A DNA stretch of 20,189 nucleotides from Acanthaster planci (taxonomy: Eukaryota > Echinodermata > Asteroidea > Valvatida > Acanthasteridae). Location: contig NW_019091450.1 of the NCBI RefSeq assembly GCF_001949145.1, positions 321,493-341,681 on the forward strand. The letters run 5' to 3'. Below the pieces are notes generated by a model, which was not told where the DNA came from, did no database searches, and worked only from the letters and a program-made list of their open reading frames with translations. Position numbers and translations under genes: made by a program. Positions 8,856-20,189 of this stretch are shown piece by piece (the stretch's first letter is position 1; each line of letters opens with the position of its first letter).

Positions 8856-9358
8856 CTGAAGAAAAAGAGGAAGATTTTCAAGCACATCATACTACAGGAT
8901 GAATGGATTATAAGCCATACTGGGGTTTGCACAAATTCTACATGATGTAACTTATTCACGATGTCACACTGGACACAAATGCGAAGTTACTGGCACCGAA
9001 TGCAAAAAATGTGAGCTGGGTGGAATTTCATTATGAGAGTTGCCAAGACAAATCTTTGTACGAAATAAGAGGCTTTACAGCACACCAAAACAGAATAATC
9101 AAAACTTCTGAGTACTTTTAGAGAGTGCCAGAACAGAACACCATCCATGATAATGCAAAAAAAAGATGTCTACACTGCAAAATGTACCTGTTTATAATCA
9201 TTTTCTGCCACAGTTGACACAGCATTTTGCTGAATGCAAATCAGCAACACAACGACATTAATATGCCCTTTTCAAGCGGTAGGCCTGTGTCACATTTATG
9301 TAAAAGCATACCATAGCTTACATTCATCCCTCCTTTTAACTATATGCTTATGACTTAC
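8856..9358 (-). other. Intron between EGF5 and EGF6
   Basis: AT-rich sequence. Nothing is recognised beyond the splice sites. Confidence 0.8.
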
Positions 9359-9463
9359 GTTCAAATTCGCAGTAAGCGCCACCATATTGCTCTGGGCATT
9401 CACAGGTTCCCCGCACGCATACGCCACCATTCAGGCAATCCAAGGCACACTGCACTTCAACGT
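9359..9463 (-). CDS. Exon 11: EGF-like domain 5
   Basis: This 35-codon exon has acceptor ttcccag and a consensus donor C|gtaagt. It is the only exon here ending in C, which with TG of exon 12 makes Leu. The six cysteines lie in QCALDC, NGGVC, GTCEC and GAYC. A VEVQ linker precedes cysteine 1. It follows Ig3 directly and opens the EGF pair of cassette 3. Confidence 0.93.
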
Positions 9464-10221
9464 CTGGGAAGCAAAAAAACAATAGAAAATGTGAATTCTT
9501 CTTTTCTTGTACGAATTCGCTAATATCAGTGAGAAGTACCTTGATGTACAAAAAGCCACTGTAAGAGAGAGGTTGGCCTAATTCCAGACTGGAGGCCTGT
9601 CTCTATCACAATAAATCCATGTGACGGCAAGTAATGAAATTGGTTACGACGCACTGCTTATTCTTTCTTTCACATACAATATGGATGGGCAGTAAGGTCG
9701 TTAGTGCATGCCAATGCACCCACAGACACTATGAGTGATCAGACGTGTGCCTTATTACCCGAGGCCAAAGTCAGGCAGGGGCTAGCACAAGTGATTAAAT
9801 TATGCCAGTCCATATGTGTTTTTATAACACACCTTTGCAAAACACAGGAAGGTTTTATAACTGAACTGTTTTGATTCACAAATAAGTTCACGTTACAGTG
9901 CAGAAGGCCCTGGGCACCAGTGTTCCAAAGGCCTTACACCAACATACGCACCAGTACAAATGTTACAGCTTCAGCAAGCACACTGAAGCTAATTGTTAAT
10001 ACCAAGCAGTACTAAGCTACTTACAAGAAACTCAGCTTTCCTAAAAATCGAAGATTACTGGAGAGATGCTAGAACTTGAACAAAAAGTCTTTCATCTTGT
10101 TAGTGCACTGTGTTTTATTTTCATTTTCGTAGGCCCTCCAGACGTTTGCAGCCCTACAACATTCTTGGGCGGCCCTAGGCAAGGTGCATACCGTGCCTAA
10201 CGGATAATCCATCCTGCTTAC
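9464..10221 (-). other. Intron between Ig3 and EGF5
   Basis: Nothing is recognised beyond the splice sites. Confidence 0.8.
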
Positions 10222-10353
10222 CATGTATGGTGAGCGTGTAGGTGTTGACTTCTGTTCCCACAACACATGCGTATACCCCCGAGTCTGACTCCTGGATGCC
10301 GGATATAGTCAGCTGAGTAGATGTCGGGGAAACAATGAGCGTCCTTAACCGCC
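10222..10353 (-). CDS. Exon 10: C-terminal half of Ig-like domain 3
   Basis: At 44 codons this is the shortest of the second-half Ig exons, five or six codons below exons 2, 4-type and 6 relatives, with the deficit at its N-terminal end before the D strand. The acceptor is ttttcag and the donor is G|gtaagc. STQLTISGIQESDSGVYAC holds the E-F signature and second cysteine, with Ala replacing the Thr found in all other copies (YAC, not YTC). VVGTEVNTYTLTI forms the G strand. Confidence 0.93.
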
Positions 10354-11827
10354 CTGAAAAACAAAGAATGCGCAAAGATCTCAGCAATCTCTACCTACAT
10401 TTGCAAACAAGAAACCTTAAATATTGGTAAGATTTTAGCAGTGTGTATCGCAGCTTTATAAGATCCTCTGTGGAAAACAAAGGGAATAATGAACAACTGA
10501 AAGCCTCCCAAACAGAATTTAGTACTTGGTTACCGAAGCCAAACTTCCACTCAATAAACAAGCAGGGCACAGTATTGCAGCCATCTTAGAGGGATCTTTT
10601 ATTTCAATTCAGAAGCAAGAAGTGGACTTTATCTTTATAGAATGGGTGCTGCCTATGAGGTCAGTTTGCTTAAAATTCGACTTCATAGCCTTTGAAACAC
10701 CATACCAGTGCTCTTTACCAACACATTCTGCTGCCAAAACAAGGTTAATGAATTCTGATTGGCTGAACTGTGGGAACAAGGTGATACATGTACACAGTAT
10801 GCCACCCTGTGTATGGTCCTGTTTCAAAATTCATGGCAGCAGAATTTATAAATTCAAAGGTGGCACATTTGTGTCCCGTCCCGATCATCACATCTTGAAA
10901 AATATCAATAATTCCAGTGCTCATCATAAAATAACATCACAGCTTCTGTTGCTTTTGTTTGTCACGTGCCCATTTGGTACAGTGTTATCATTGCTGCGAT
11001 GTTTTCATGCACAGTGTGCATATTCCACCTTGAGTGTATATCAAGTTTGCTTGAATATAAATTTATCATTATGTGTCGGCCTCATGGTATTTGGGACACA
11101 GATGCAAAACATAATTGTGTGTTCCATACAAACTTGTGTGATAACCAAGAGTGTGGCACCGGTATGCAAATTCAAGTCATTTTTGTCCAATACGTAGGTC
11201 ATCCATGAAATCAGAATATGAACATATATTCCTCAAAAATCTTTGACGACATTAATTAAAATGTAACTTCTCATGGCTCTCAAAAATTACAGTATGAATG
11301 TTTTTAACTCTAAAATGTCTAATTCTTGTTTTTATTTCAATGCTTCTGGAATATAAAACAAACGAAAAATCTTAACTCTTTTTTAGCAGCTTTCAGCTCT
11401 AAATCTCAAGACAGCAAGCATAGGGGTCCCCAGGATTTATTTGTGGGGCAGAATGTTTTACACAGGGGTAAGCAAACACCCATCAGCGGCAAAAATATAA
11501 ACCATTAAACCTCTTGTACAAAGATGTGTTCTTGACAAAGTTGTTGTATCAGTCCAAATCAGTCAAATGACCCCTATGTGCCTGTCCTGTGGCAAATCAA
11601 GAGGAAGGAATTTTGGATCCTCTGTGACTGTGCAGCATATGGAGGGTTAATGGTGGGCGGGGGTCAAGTTTCAAGTTTTTTTCTTAGTAAGAATTTTCTT
11701 GCTTTTTCCCTCTCATTTTTCTTTTTTTGTTATTTCTGTTCCTGTATTTCTTTTTTTTGAGGGGGGGAAGGGATGAGTGTCCCCCTCCCCCACCCCAAGG
11801 GACATCCGTGATGGCAAGTTGCCCTAC
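10354..11827 (-). other. Intron within Ig3
   Basis: This intron contains the longest single open frame of the window (plus strand, 10526-11197, 223 codons), judged a chance ORF, a T-rich tract at about 11674-11758 and the G-run cluster near the exon 9 donor. It lies between two halves of one Ig domain, so no host exon is expected. Confidence 0.75.
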
Positions 11828-11989
11828 CCAGTGTGTTTGGGCTGATGCTGCGTCCGCTCCTGTCGATCCACTGTGGCTGGAACTCTTGGCCGACGTCGCT
11901 GGTGTATTCACAGGTCACAATGACATCCTGTCCAGTCTGATGGGGTCCCAGGGAATCCTTGATGATGTGGATTGTCAACCCATCTCCAA
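11828..11989 (-). CDS. Exon 9: N-terminal half of Ig-like domain 3
   Basis: This 54-codon exon has acceptor gtgaag and donor G|gtaggg. It reads (V)GDGLTIHI, then GQDVIVTCEYTSDVG with the first disulfide cysteine, then FQPQWIDRSGRSI with the core tryptophan. Three G runs lie about 30 nt downstream of the donor in transcript sense (plus-strand C runs, 11781-11796). Runs of this kind near 5' splice sites are known splicing enhancers bound by hnRNP H/F in vertebrates; a role here is inference. Confidence 0.93.
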
Positions 11990-13574
11990 CTTCACATAAA
12001 ATGAAGAAATTTGTTGAAGATTTGAAACAGGTCAGTGGCAGTCAGCAAGAAACTGGTGTTTTAAAGGCAACACAATAAAATTGACGCTTTATACATTACG
12101 GTCCTATTTTTTGCCTTCAAGTGGCTAGTGAAACTATGACTGGTGATCTGTACAAAAGCAAAATAGTTCACCGAGTGTCAAAAATCTCACACGGCAACCA
12201 AACCACCAAATATTAAATACTGCTAACTACTAACGGAATGGGGCAATTGCACATTTTGGGGCAAATTCTAACACCAACCAAGGGTGAGATTTTGCATTAT
12301 ATCAATGCAAAGATCAGGAGTGGAAACCCTCCACAAAGTATCTTGTTTTAGTATAACATTTCAAAAATAACAAATAAAAACTCATACATCTAAGCACACT
12401 TTTATATCTACTCTGAAGCACATTCTCTTTCCAACACTTAACACCCAGTCATCTGTTAGGAATAGGATAAGAATCCAATGACATGAAAGTACGCACCTTC
12501 AAAACTGATAAGCAGTTTTAAAAATGTCCTGGCCCACTTTCAGTCTACTGTCCATTGACACAAATCTCAATTGATCAGGCCCATTCTAAGTTGGGCTAAT
12601 GGAACTGAAACCAAATTTAATTGTCCTGCATCAGGGATATCATACCCAATCAGGCAAGTGTCGTCAAACAGGAATTCACGCCAGACACAGTTGTGGTTGA
12701 AACCTTACACACTCTCCGACTAAAATCATTTAATTACAATTTAGACGCTGCCAATTCTCGATAACCAGTCTTTTCCTGGAACTCATCAGCCAGTGCTATT
12801 TTTATTGAATTAATTTGTAAATAAACCAAAGAAATGCAGTGCATGATTGGCTTTATCAGCTATAGAAGAGCCATGGTTGCCCAGAACAGAAAAAGGTCTT
12901 TATACATGAACTTAACACTCACTCTCCAAGCACATGTAAAAACATGGAAAATGTTTGACAAGTTCTGCTAAAATCTGTGTGCAGTACTGGGCACTAGTGG
13001 CGGGTGGGGGGACCAGGGGGGCGGGTGGCCCCCACTTTGGAAATTTTTCCGCTGCCAGTGGTACCGGGTGATGTACACGGACAAATCTACCCATTGTTTC
13101 ACTGGACATTTTTCATGGCCCTTTTTAATAGTGGACAGCACTGGTTTTTTTTTTGAGGAGCAGCTGTTGTGGAGTAGTGAATCCATAAAATGGTCATCAC
13201 GGTGCCCGCCGCCATCGGCATGGGGTACAGAAAATGACCATGGTCCCCAGGCTGGTCTACAATACTCAACCTACAACAGTATTCCCAGTAAGTTTATTCA
13301 TACAGGCTTGAACTAGTCCATGGATGTTGAGTGTGTGTGGAGCCCTACGAAGCAACTACGGCCAAGCACTGTAGCAAATAATAGATCCTTGACAGTGTCC
13401 ACATGTTTCAAAAAGTTGACATTATGGTGAGAGATATCTTACAAATCATGAAAAAATGACCACCAAGGGTTAGTGATGGTAAGGTCAAATTAGTTCTCTT
13501 GATATCTTGTTGTTGCCTTGCAATACAAGTTCGTTCCATCTACTCCAACAGGAAGTGGTTCACCAGCAACTCAC
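11990..13574 (-). other. Intron between EGF4 and Ig3 (longest of the window)
   Basis: This intron contains a G-quadruplex-type motif at 13002-13025 in a G/C-rich patch (12991-13060). The rest is AT-rich with no recognised feature. Confidence 0.8.
13002..13025 (+). other. G-quadruplex-type motif
   Basis: Four G runs (3, 6, 6 and 3) are separated by loops of 1, 4 and 1 bases on the plus strand, which is the template strand for the host gene. It meets the standard G3+N1-7 pattern. The surrounding 12991-13060 patch has imperfectly inverted ends and could be a hAT-type fragment. Confidence 0.7.
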
Positions 13575-13673
13575 CTGCTACTTCACAAAGGTTGCCGAAG
13601 TATCCTTCTGAGCAGACGCAGATGCCATTCAAGCACTGACCATTATTCTCACATGGGATGACACACTCAACCA
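13575..13673 (-). CDS. Exon 8: EGF-like domain 4
   Basis: This 33-codon exon has acceptor tttgaag and a strong donor G|gtgagt. The six cysteines lie in ECVIPC, NNGQC, GICVC and GNLC. The N-N-G in place of N-G-G before cysteine 3 is a small variation. It closes cassette 2. The last base G plus TT of the next exon gives Val, which begins the VGDG motif of Ig3. Confidence 0.93.
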
Positions 13674-15782
<2,109 letters not shown>

Positions 15783-15932
15783 CGCCATCTCCAAAATCAA
15801 TTGTCAGCGTGTTGACGCTGGATCCCACGTGGCACGTGTAAATGCCCGAGTCAGTCGGCTGAATGTTGCTGATGGTCAGCTCGGTCTTCAGTGGTGAGAT
15901 TGCTCTGGTGCGGATGAGGCTGCCACTGTCAT
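15783..15932 (-). CDS. Exon 6: C-terminal half of Ig-like domain 2
   Basis: This 50-codon exon has acceptor attgcag and donor G|gtaagg. It encodes KTELTISNIQPTDSGIYTC, the textbook E-F strand signature with the second disulfide cysteine, then HVGSSVNTLTI for the G strand. No N-glycosylation sequon is seen in this half. It ends in G, which with GG from exon 7 makes Gly immediately before the first cysteine of EGF3. Confidence 0.94.
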
Positions 15933-16568
15933 CTGCAATATCATAAAGGGCGAGATCAATCAAACAGCGGTATAACCAGCTTTTGGGGAGGGGGGGAATT
16001 CAAAAGCAAATGAGACTTTGGGTTCATTCAACATGATGCTGGGGGAAAACAAATCAAAAGCCTTAAGGTCCTGACAATCTTGCTTTTATTTGCTGGTGTT
16101 GTTTTCTTAGCATTTTGGTGTAATAATTTGATAAAGAAGTATACCGATTACTTTCTTTCCTACTCCCCTATGAAGCATTCTTAGTAAAAAAAACAAAACA
16201 AATCTGTCGGGGAAGTTGCCCCTCACCCCCCACTGGATATACAAATCAATGGCAAAACCTTGGTCAGGTAGGTGTTCCTGGGCTCTTTAACAAAAACTGT
16301 GCAGAGTTCCTGGGAAAAATCTAGGTTTGCTTTGTAAAGACTAATTTAAAGTGGGTAATGCCATGTTGAATGCTAGAGGGTGATGGTCACAGTATGTTGA
16401 ACCCCTTTCAAGCAGTTCAGAGTCATGCCTCAGCCCTGTCACCAGTCTCGGGCATGCAAGGGGCCACAGTGCTAGCTATGGGTGCACATCACAAACAAAA
16501 CAGTTGTGGATGGGGGAGGCAGCTACTCACCCTATATTAACCCCTCCCCTTAATGGGCCAGTGCTTAC
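15933..16568 (-). other. Intron within Ig2
   Basis: This intron contains G runs near 15984-15998 and an A-rich tract near 16187-16201. Nothing else is recognised. Confidence 0.8.
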
Positions 16569-16730
16569 CTCTCACAGACGGCCGAATGAGTATTCCGTTC
16601 GGGTCGCGCCAGGCCGGTTGGGCAGCCTGCTCTCCTTCTCCGACAAACTCACAGGTCACGGTGAGGTCTTGCCCTCTCCTCAGTGGCTCATAGGGTTGGT
16701 TACTGATGGTTAGGAAGTACCCGTCGCCAA
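16569..16730 (-). CDS. Exon 5: N-terminal half of Ig-like domain 2
   Basis: This 54-codon exon has acceptor cctttag and a near-consensus donor G|gtaagc. It begins (V)GDGYFLTI and continues to GQDLTVTCEFVG, where the first disulfide cysteine sits, then AQPAWRDPNG with the core tryptophan. The start closely parallels exon 9 (VGDGLTI), which suggests cassettes 2 and 3 share a recent ancestor. The last base G joins AT of exon 6 to make Asp. Confidence 0.93.
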
Positions 16731-17566
16731 CTAAAGGAGGAAACGAGGTTGATCAGTGATCGAAAACCTAACCTGGAACCATGCAAAACATTAATACTGG
16801 CAGTACCTGAAGGCAAAGCTTGATTATATCCAAAAGGCATTAGAGCACACGGAATCTGGTTCAAAAAAATTGCTCTCAAAATGCACAAGAGTGAAAAACT
16901 ATTTTTTTTTAAAGCAAAGATAGACATTTGCATCCAATGAGAGATTCGTCACCCTGACCCAGAGTGAAAACTGTGATTAGAGAGCGACGTAATCATCCCC
17001 CTCTTGAAAGAATCAATTGCAAATGAAGGACTGTTTAGTGTTTTCTTGTACACTTGGTTTAATGTGACAGCATTTCTTCAGATACCAATCTCCTTCTTTA
17101 ATCTGATAATACACTGCAACACATTCTAAAATCTGAGGGTGAAATTTAATAAGGATCATGTCAAGACTACATAATGGAAGAAATAATACTGAATTCCAGA
17201 CCAAAAGAGGATACATAGCTAATTTTAGGCACTGCATTACTTTTCGTCCAATATAACCAGTAAAGTTTTTAGTCAGTGGTTCCACATTTCTGTACCTGGA
17301 AAACATTGTTGCAAAAGTTAATATGGCTGTAAAGACTATTACCCATGCCCGGGGGACACATTTTTTTTATGGGGTGCCGAGGTTGTAAAATCATAAATAT
17401 CTAGGGTTTTTCGATGAATCTCTGACATTGGTGAATTTGACTATGTTTGTGGCTTAATGTGGTCAAAGTTTGGGGCGCTATTTTGTACACCAGAACCACT
17501 GTCCCCAAAAAGTTAAGGGTGCCTCAGTTCTCACAGCACCCCCAGTTCCCGTGGGCTTGCTATTAC
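16731..17566 (-). other. Intron between EGF2 and Ig2
   Basis: AT-rich sequence with a small GC-rich patch (CCCGGGGG) near 17348. No feature is recognised. Confidence 0.8.
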
Positions 17567-17671
17567 CTGTTGTTTCACAGTGCTGGCCATCATGCTGCGG
17601 TCCGCACTCGCACATCCCATTCTTACACACCCCTTGGTTCTCACAGCGTGGACGGCACTCATCTCCAACAA
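17567..17671 (-). CDS. Exon 4: EGF-like domain 2
   Basis: This 35-codon exon has acceptor attttag and donor G|gtaat. It follows EGF1 across the second-shortest intron of the window (260 nt). The six cysteines lie in ECRPRC, NQGVC, GMCEC and the final GQHC. The second Gly of the usual N-G-G motif is changed (ENQG), and the fifth-to-sixth cysteine loop, GPQHDGQH, lacks the aromatic residue found in the others. These changes are mild and all disulfide positions are intact. It closes cassette 1. Confidence 0.93.
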
Positions 17672-17931
17672 CTAAAATGCATAATGTGATTAATATCACA
17701 GATAAGTTGGATACCTTGTGGCGAGGAATTAGGTACAATTTGGGGGTACAGCTTGGAAATAATTATGCAGCTGACATGCTGTAAAACAGAAAAGCTGCAA
17801 AATAAACTATAGTCATTTCAAACAACAGCACCACAGGAAACTGTCACACGCAAACTGTGGACTGACGTGTTCTGAATATTGCATTAGGTCCTCATTAGAA
17901 TGAATGATTTAGCAAACTGAATATTTCCCAC

Positions 17932-18030
17932 CTTGAAGTTCACAGGCGGTGCCTCTGTACCCCTTTGGGCACTGGCACGTTCCCAGGGAACAAAATCCTC
18001 CATTGCGACACACCGGATCACAGTTGAAAT
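17932..18030 (-). CDS. Exon 3: EGF-like domain 1
   Basis: This 33-codon exon has acceptor ttttcag and donor G|gtggg. All six EGF cysteines are present, with close spacing between cysteines 1 and 2 (CDPVC), then RNGGFC, then GTCQC, then the CPKGYRGTAC hairpin. The second loop is short, as in tenascin- and WIF1-type EGF repeats. The calcium-binding D-x-D/N-E signature ahead of cysteine 1 is absent, so a non-calcium EGF is inferred. The domain fills one symmetric exon. Confidence 0.93.
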
Positions 18031-19115
18031 CTGAAAATAAGGATGATATCTCACATGACAAGTAAGGATAGCAATAGAAGCAATAACCATAACCATATTA
18101 ACCACTTGAGGATGGTGTTTTGGCAACAAATTTTACCCCTCCCCCATCCGAAAGGCAAGACAGAGCAGCCAAATTTTTATATACAGTTCAACGTCACAAA
18201 TTATTTGAATGACATTTGTAATGTTTCAGGTAGCAACCTCATTTTTGTTGGTCTTTTCCAATAGTCAGGAATGCCAATTTTTGGAATGGCCAAGATGAGC
18301 AAATGGTGTGCCACCAATGATTCCTCTTTTTTTATTTGTGTGCAAAACACTGGGGGATTGTCTTTGATAGAAATATCAGCTCAAGGTGGGACAAGGTTTA
18401 AACTATCAGCTTGGTCTGTGCATAAAGATAGACAGATTATGTTTACACCCCCTCTGGCATGTCTGGTGCAAACCGGCTGAGACTAAACCTCTAATGTTAA
18501 ATATCACAGCAAAATCATGACATGCACATGTCTATGATCTGCATGTACATTTAGATCAAAGATACGTCAACCACAATGGATATCAATGGATATCAAAGAC
18601 ATACTTCCAGTAGATATGGAGATATAAGATTGTCACTTTTTTACTAAAGGGGAGACAACTGGCTCAACCTGACTTTCTGATAACAACAATGAGGAGAAAT
18701 CATGTTGGCCAAATCTATTTAGGTCAGCTGAATTGTAATGATCTCTGTTGGGCAAAAAATAAACTAAACATTTTTCACAAAGGAACAGATTTGTGCTCTA
18801 CAGCACAAAATGTACGTAAATTATGAACATAACCCTTAACTGCATTAAAAGTAAGGATTGTACGGTTATTTATCTATCATGTAATGAAAATTGAAGATAC
18901 AAGCTCTTGCAAAACATACTTAATCAAATCCTAAAGTTAATGTCTGTGAACTTGCATTTCAAAAAGTGGCTAAAGTGGATTTTCTCAAAAGTTGAGTGTT
19001 TCTTGGCATGAAAATGGTTACAAATGTGCAAATCAAGGAAACGTTTCACATAGTACATTCCAGTACTTAAAGCAACTGAAAATTGAGGGGAGCAATTTTG
19101 CCGCACAAATCCTAC
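18031..19115 (-). other. Intron between Ig1 and EGF1
   Basis: The only repeat seen is a 10-bp tandem pair, AATGGATATC, at 18575-18594. No additional exon was found. Confidence 0.8.
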
Positions 19116-19262
19116 CGTAAAATAAGATTGTGTAAGTGTTGGTGACTGGTCCCACGAAGCAGGTGTATGTCCCTGTGTCTGTGACACGGACATCGTTGAT
19201 GAACAGGCTGGTGGTGCTGCTGGAATTGGCGATGCTGCCTACCCGTCTGGTGCCAATGAGCT
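19116..19262 (-). CDS. Exon 2: C-terminal half of Ig-like domain 1
   Basis: This 49-codon exon has acceptor ttcag and donor G|gtagg. It carries the D to G strands: a TSLFINDVRV strand, then TDTGTYTCFVG with the second disulfide cysteine. An NSS sequon (N-glycosylation candidate) lies in the SIANSSST stretch. The last base G plus AT of the next exon gives Asp, leading straight into EGF1. The same TYTC-x-VG-x-x-x-N-T ending recurs in the Ig domains of other cassettes, which supports common descent by duplication. Confidence 0.93.
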
Positions 19263-20023
19263 CTGAAGGAGGAATATGTGGACGCAAACTATATTAATCG
19301 ATGTCCGACTCACATCTAATGTTGCTGCCAATAATGTTATTATTGATGATTTCTGGTTACGGAACAAACATTGCTCAAAACCATCCCGAGTAGTATGATT
19401 TTCAAGCCTGAACAAAAATCTGTCGAGTAGCAGTTACAGTTTTAAGAAGTGGGAGGAAGCCCCGGACCATTGCAGGTAAAACCTATAAAACTGCATGAGA
19501 GCTGAAAACACAATGAAAAAGCAAACCAGGAGACACAAATGGTAAAAGACCAGGTTGGAACCATTATGCCAACCATACTTCCCCTCAACTTTAAATTAAA
19601 CAATTGGCAACATGCAGACAGGGTAATGTGTGTCTGGGGGATCCCCAACGTCTGGCCTCCTGCCCATGGATAGACTGTCCCAGAGAAATAGCTCTTTGCG
19701 CTATTGTGCCGGTAACGACTCACATTTAATTTAATGTATTACTCATTTTAAATTTTCATGTATCACTGTTTTGCCATAGAAATCGATATAAATCGCCCTG
19801 AGGCTAATTCAACTAGGCATACAACTTGGACTTTGACAAAAATGAGGAAATTCCAATCTTCACAAGACTTTGCAGTGCTTTTTCAATTTTCAATGGCATG
19901 AGTGTGAGGTGAAAAACGAGGAAATCAGCTGATACAAGGAAAGATGCCTGCCTGTTTAATGAAGGGCATTAACCAAATCCAGTTTGTTGTTATTATTGCG
20001 CTCGAGGCTCAAAAAAATCTCAC
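19263..20023 (-). other. Intron within Ig1
   Basis: Nothing is recognised beyond the splice sites. Confidence 0.8.
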
Positions 20024-20182
20024 CTGGTAGGACATACTCGATCTGGTGACCATCAGGTGCAGTCCAGAATGGCTGAGGGTTGTTCGAGCTCCCTAAGAAC
20101 TCACAGCTAACTCTGATGTCATCGCCGACAGAGGGCGGTGTCAGGGTGCTCGGGACGACAGTCAGGATGAGATCCTCATCAA
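20024..20182 (-). CDS. Exon 1: N-terminal half of Ig-like domain 1
   Basis: This is the most upstream exon visible (53 codons). The acceptor is ttattag at 20189-20183 and the donor is G|gtgag. It encodes the A to C strands of an Ig fold: a GDDIRVSCEF segment with the first disulfide cysteine near residue 26, then PQPFWTAPDG with the core tryptophan near residue 39. It starts in phase 1, so at least one coding exon lies upstream, beyond the window. Its last base G joins AG of the next exon to make Glu. The half-domain cannot fold without exon 2, which supplies the second cysteine. Confidence 0.93.
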
Positions 20183-20189
20183 CTAATAA

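Noticed and set aside
10526-11197. 223-codon open frame on the plus strand, the longest unspliced ORF of the window
   Set aside because: It lies inside the intron that splits Ig3 and is AT-rich. Its translation has no domain, repeat or transmembrane pattern I recognise, and the composition matches non-coding neighbours. It is most simply a chance ORF; RNA evidence would be needed to revive it.
12912-13186. Minus-strand frames in the EGF4-Ig3 intron with several cysteines and prolines
   Set aside because: The cysteine spacing does not fit EGF or Ig, and the sequence coincides with the low-complexity G/C patch.

Overview
This window is animal nuclear DNA. It holds an internal stretch of one large, intron-rich gene on the minus strand. 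Twenty exons with GT-AG boundaries run from 20182 down to 18, and every junction is phase 1. Spliced together they give 2,832 nt, about 944 residues of open frame, with no start codon, signal peptide, membrane segment or stop, so the gene continues past both window edges. Introns fill roughly 86 % of the window. They are AT-rich and carry a minisatellite with an assembly gap, two MITE-like elements and a tRNA-derived SINE-like copy. This texture suggests an invertebrate. I lean weakly towards a marine deuterostome (echinoderm, hemichordate or cephalochordate), but no sequence here fixes the species.

The protein is a chain of six cassettes. Each has an Ig-like domain made by two half-domain exons, an N-terminal half with Cys...Trp and a C-terminal half with D-x-[GA]-x-Y-x-C, followed by one or two short six-cysteine EGF domains. 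In N-to-C order (descending coordinates): cassette 1 at 20182-17567 (Ig, EGF, EGF); cassette 2 at 16730-13575 (Ig, EGF, EGF); cassette 3 at 11989-8757 (Ig, EGF, EGF); cassette 4 at 8618-5360 (Ig, one EGF); cassette 5 at 4907-3651 (Ig, one EGF, with the second Ig half and the EGF fused in one exon); cassette 6 at 2507-18 (Ig, then two EGFs fused in one exon). In total there are 6 Ig and 10 EGF domains. The pattern implies tandem duplication of a four-exon unit, then local loss of introns and EGF exons. All domains keep their core residues, so this looks like a working extracellular or receptor ectodomain gene and not a pseudogene. I do not recognise the family. Tie receptors mix Ig and EGF domains, but not as a repeated Ig-EGF-EGF series.

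Noteworthy non-coding features are: a hAT-like MITE 20 nt upstream of the EGF3 acceptor, whose end may supply the branch point; a hairpin-rich MITE-like element at 894-1078; a 19/20-bp minisatellite with higher-order structure around the 55-N gap at 6004-6058; an A/U hairpin next to the weak EGF6 donor in the shortest intron; and a nested inverted repeat at 5791-5848. I found no second gene, non-coding RNA gene, promoter, CRISPR array or bacterial system.
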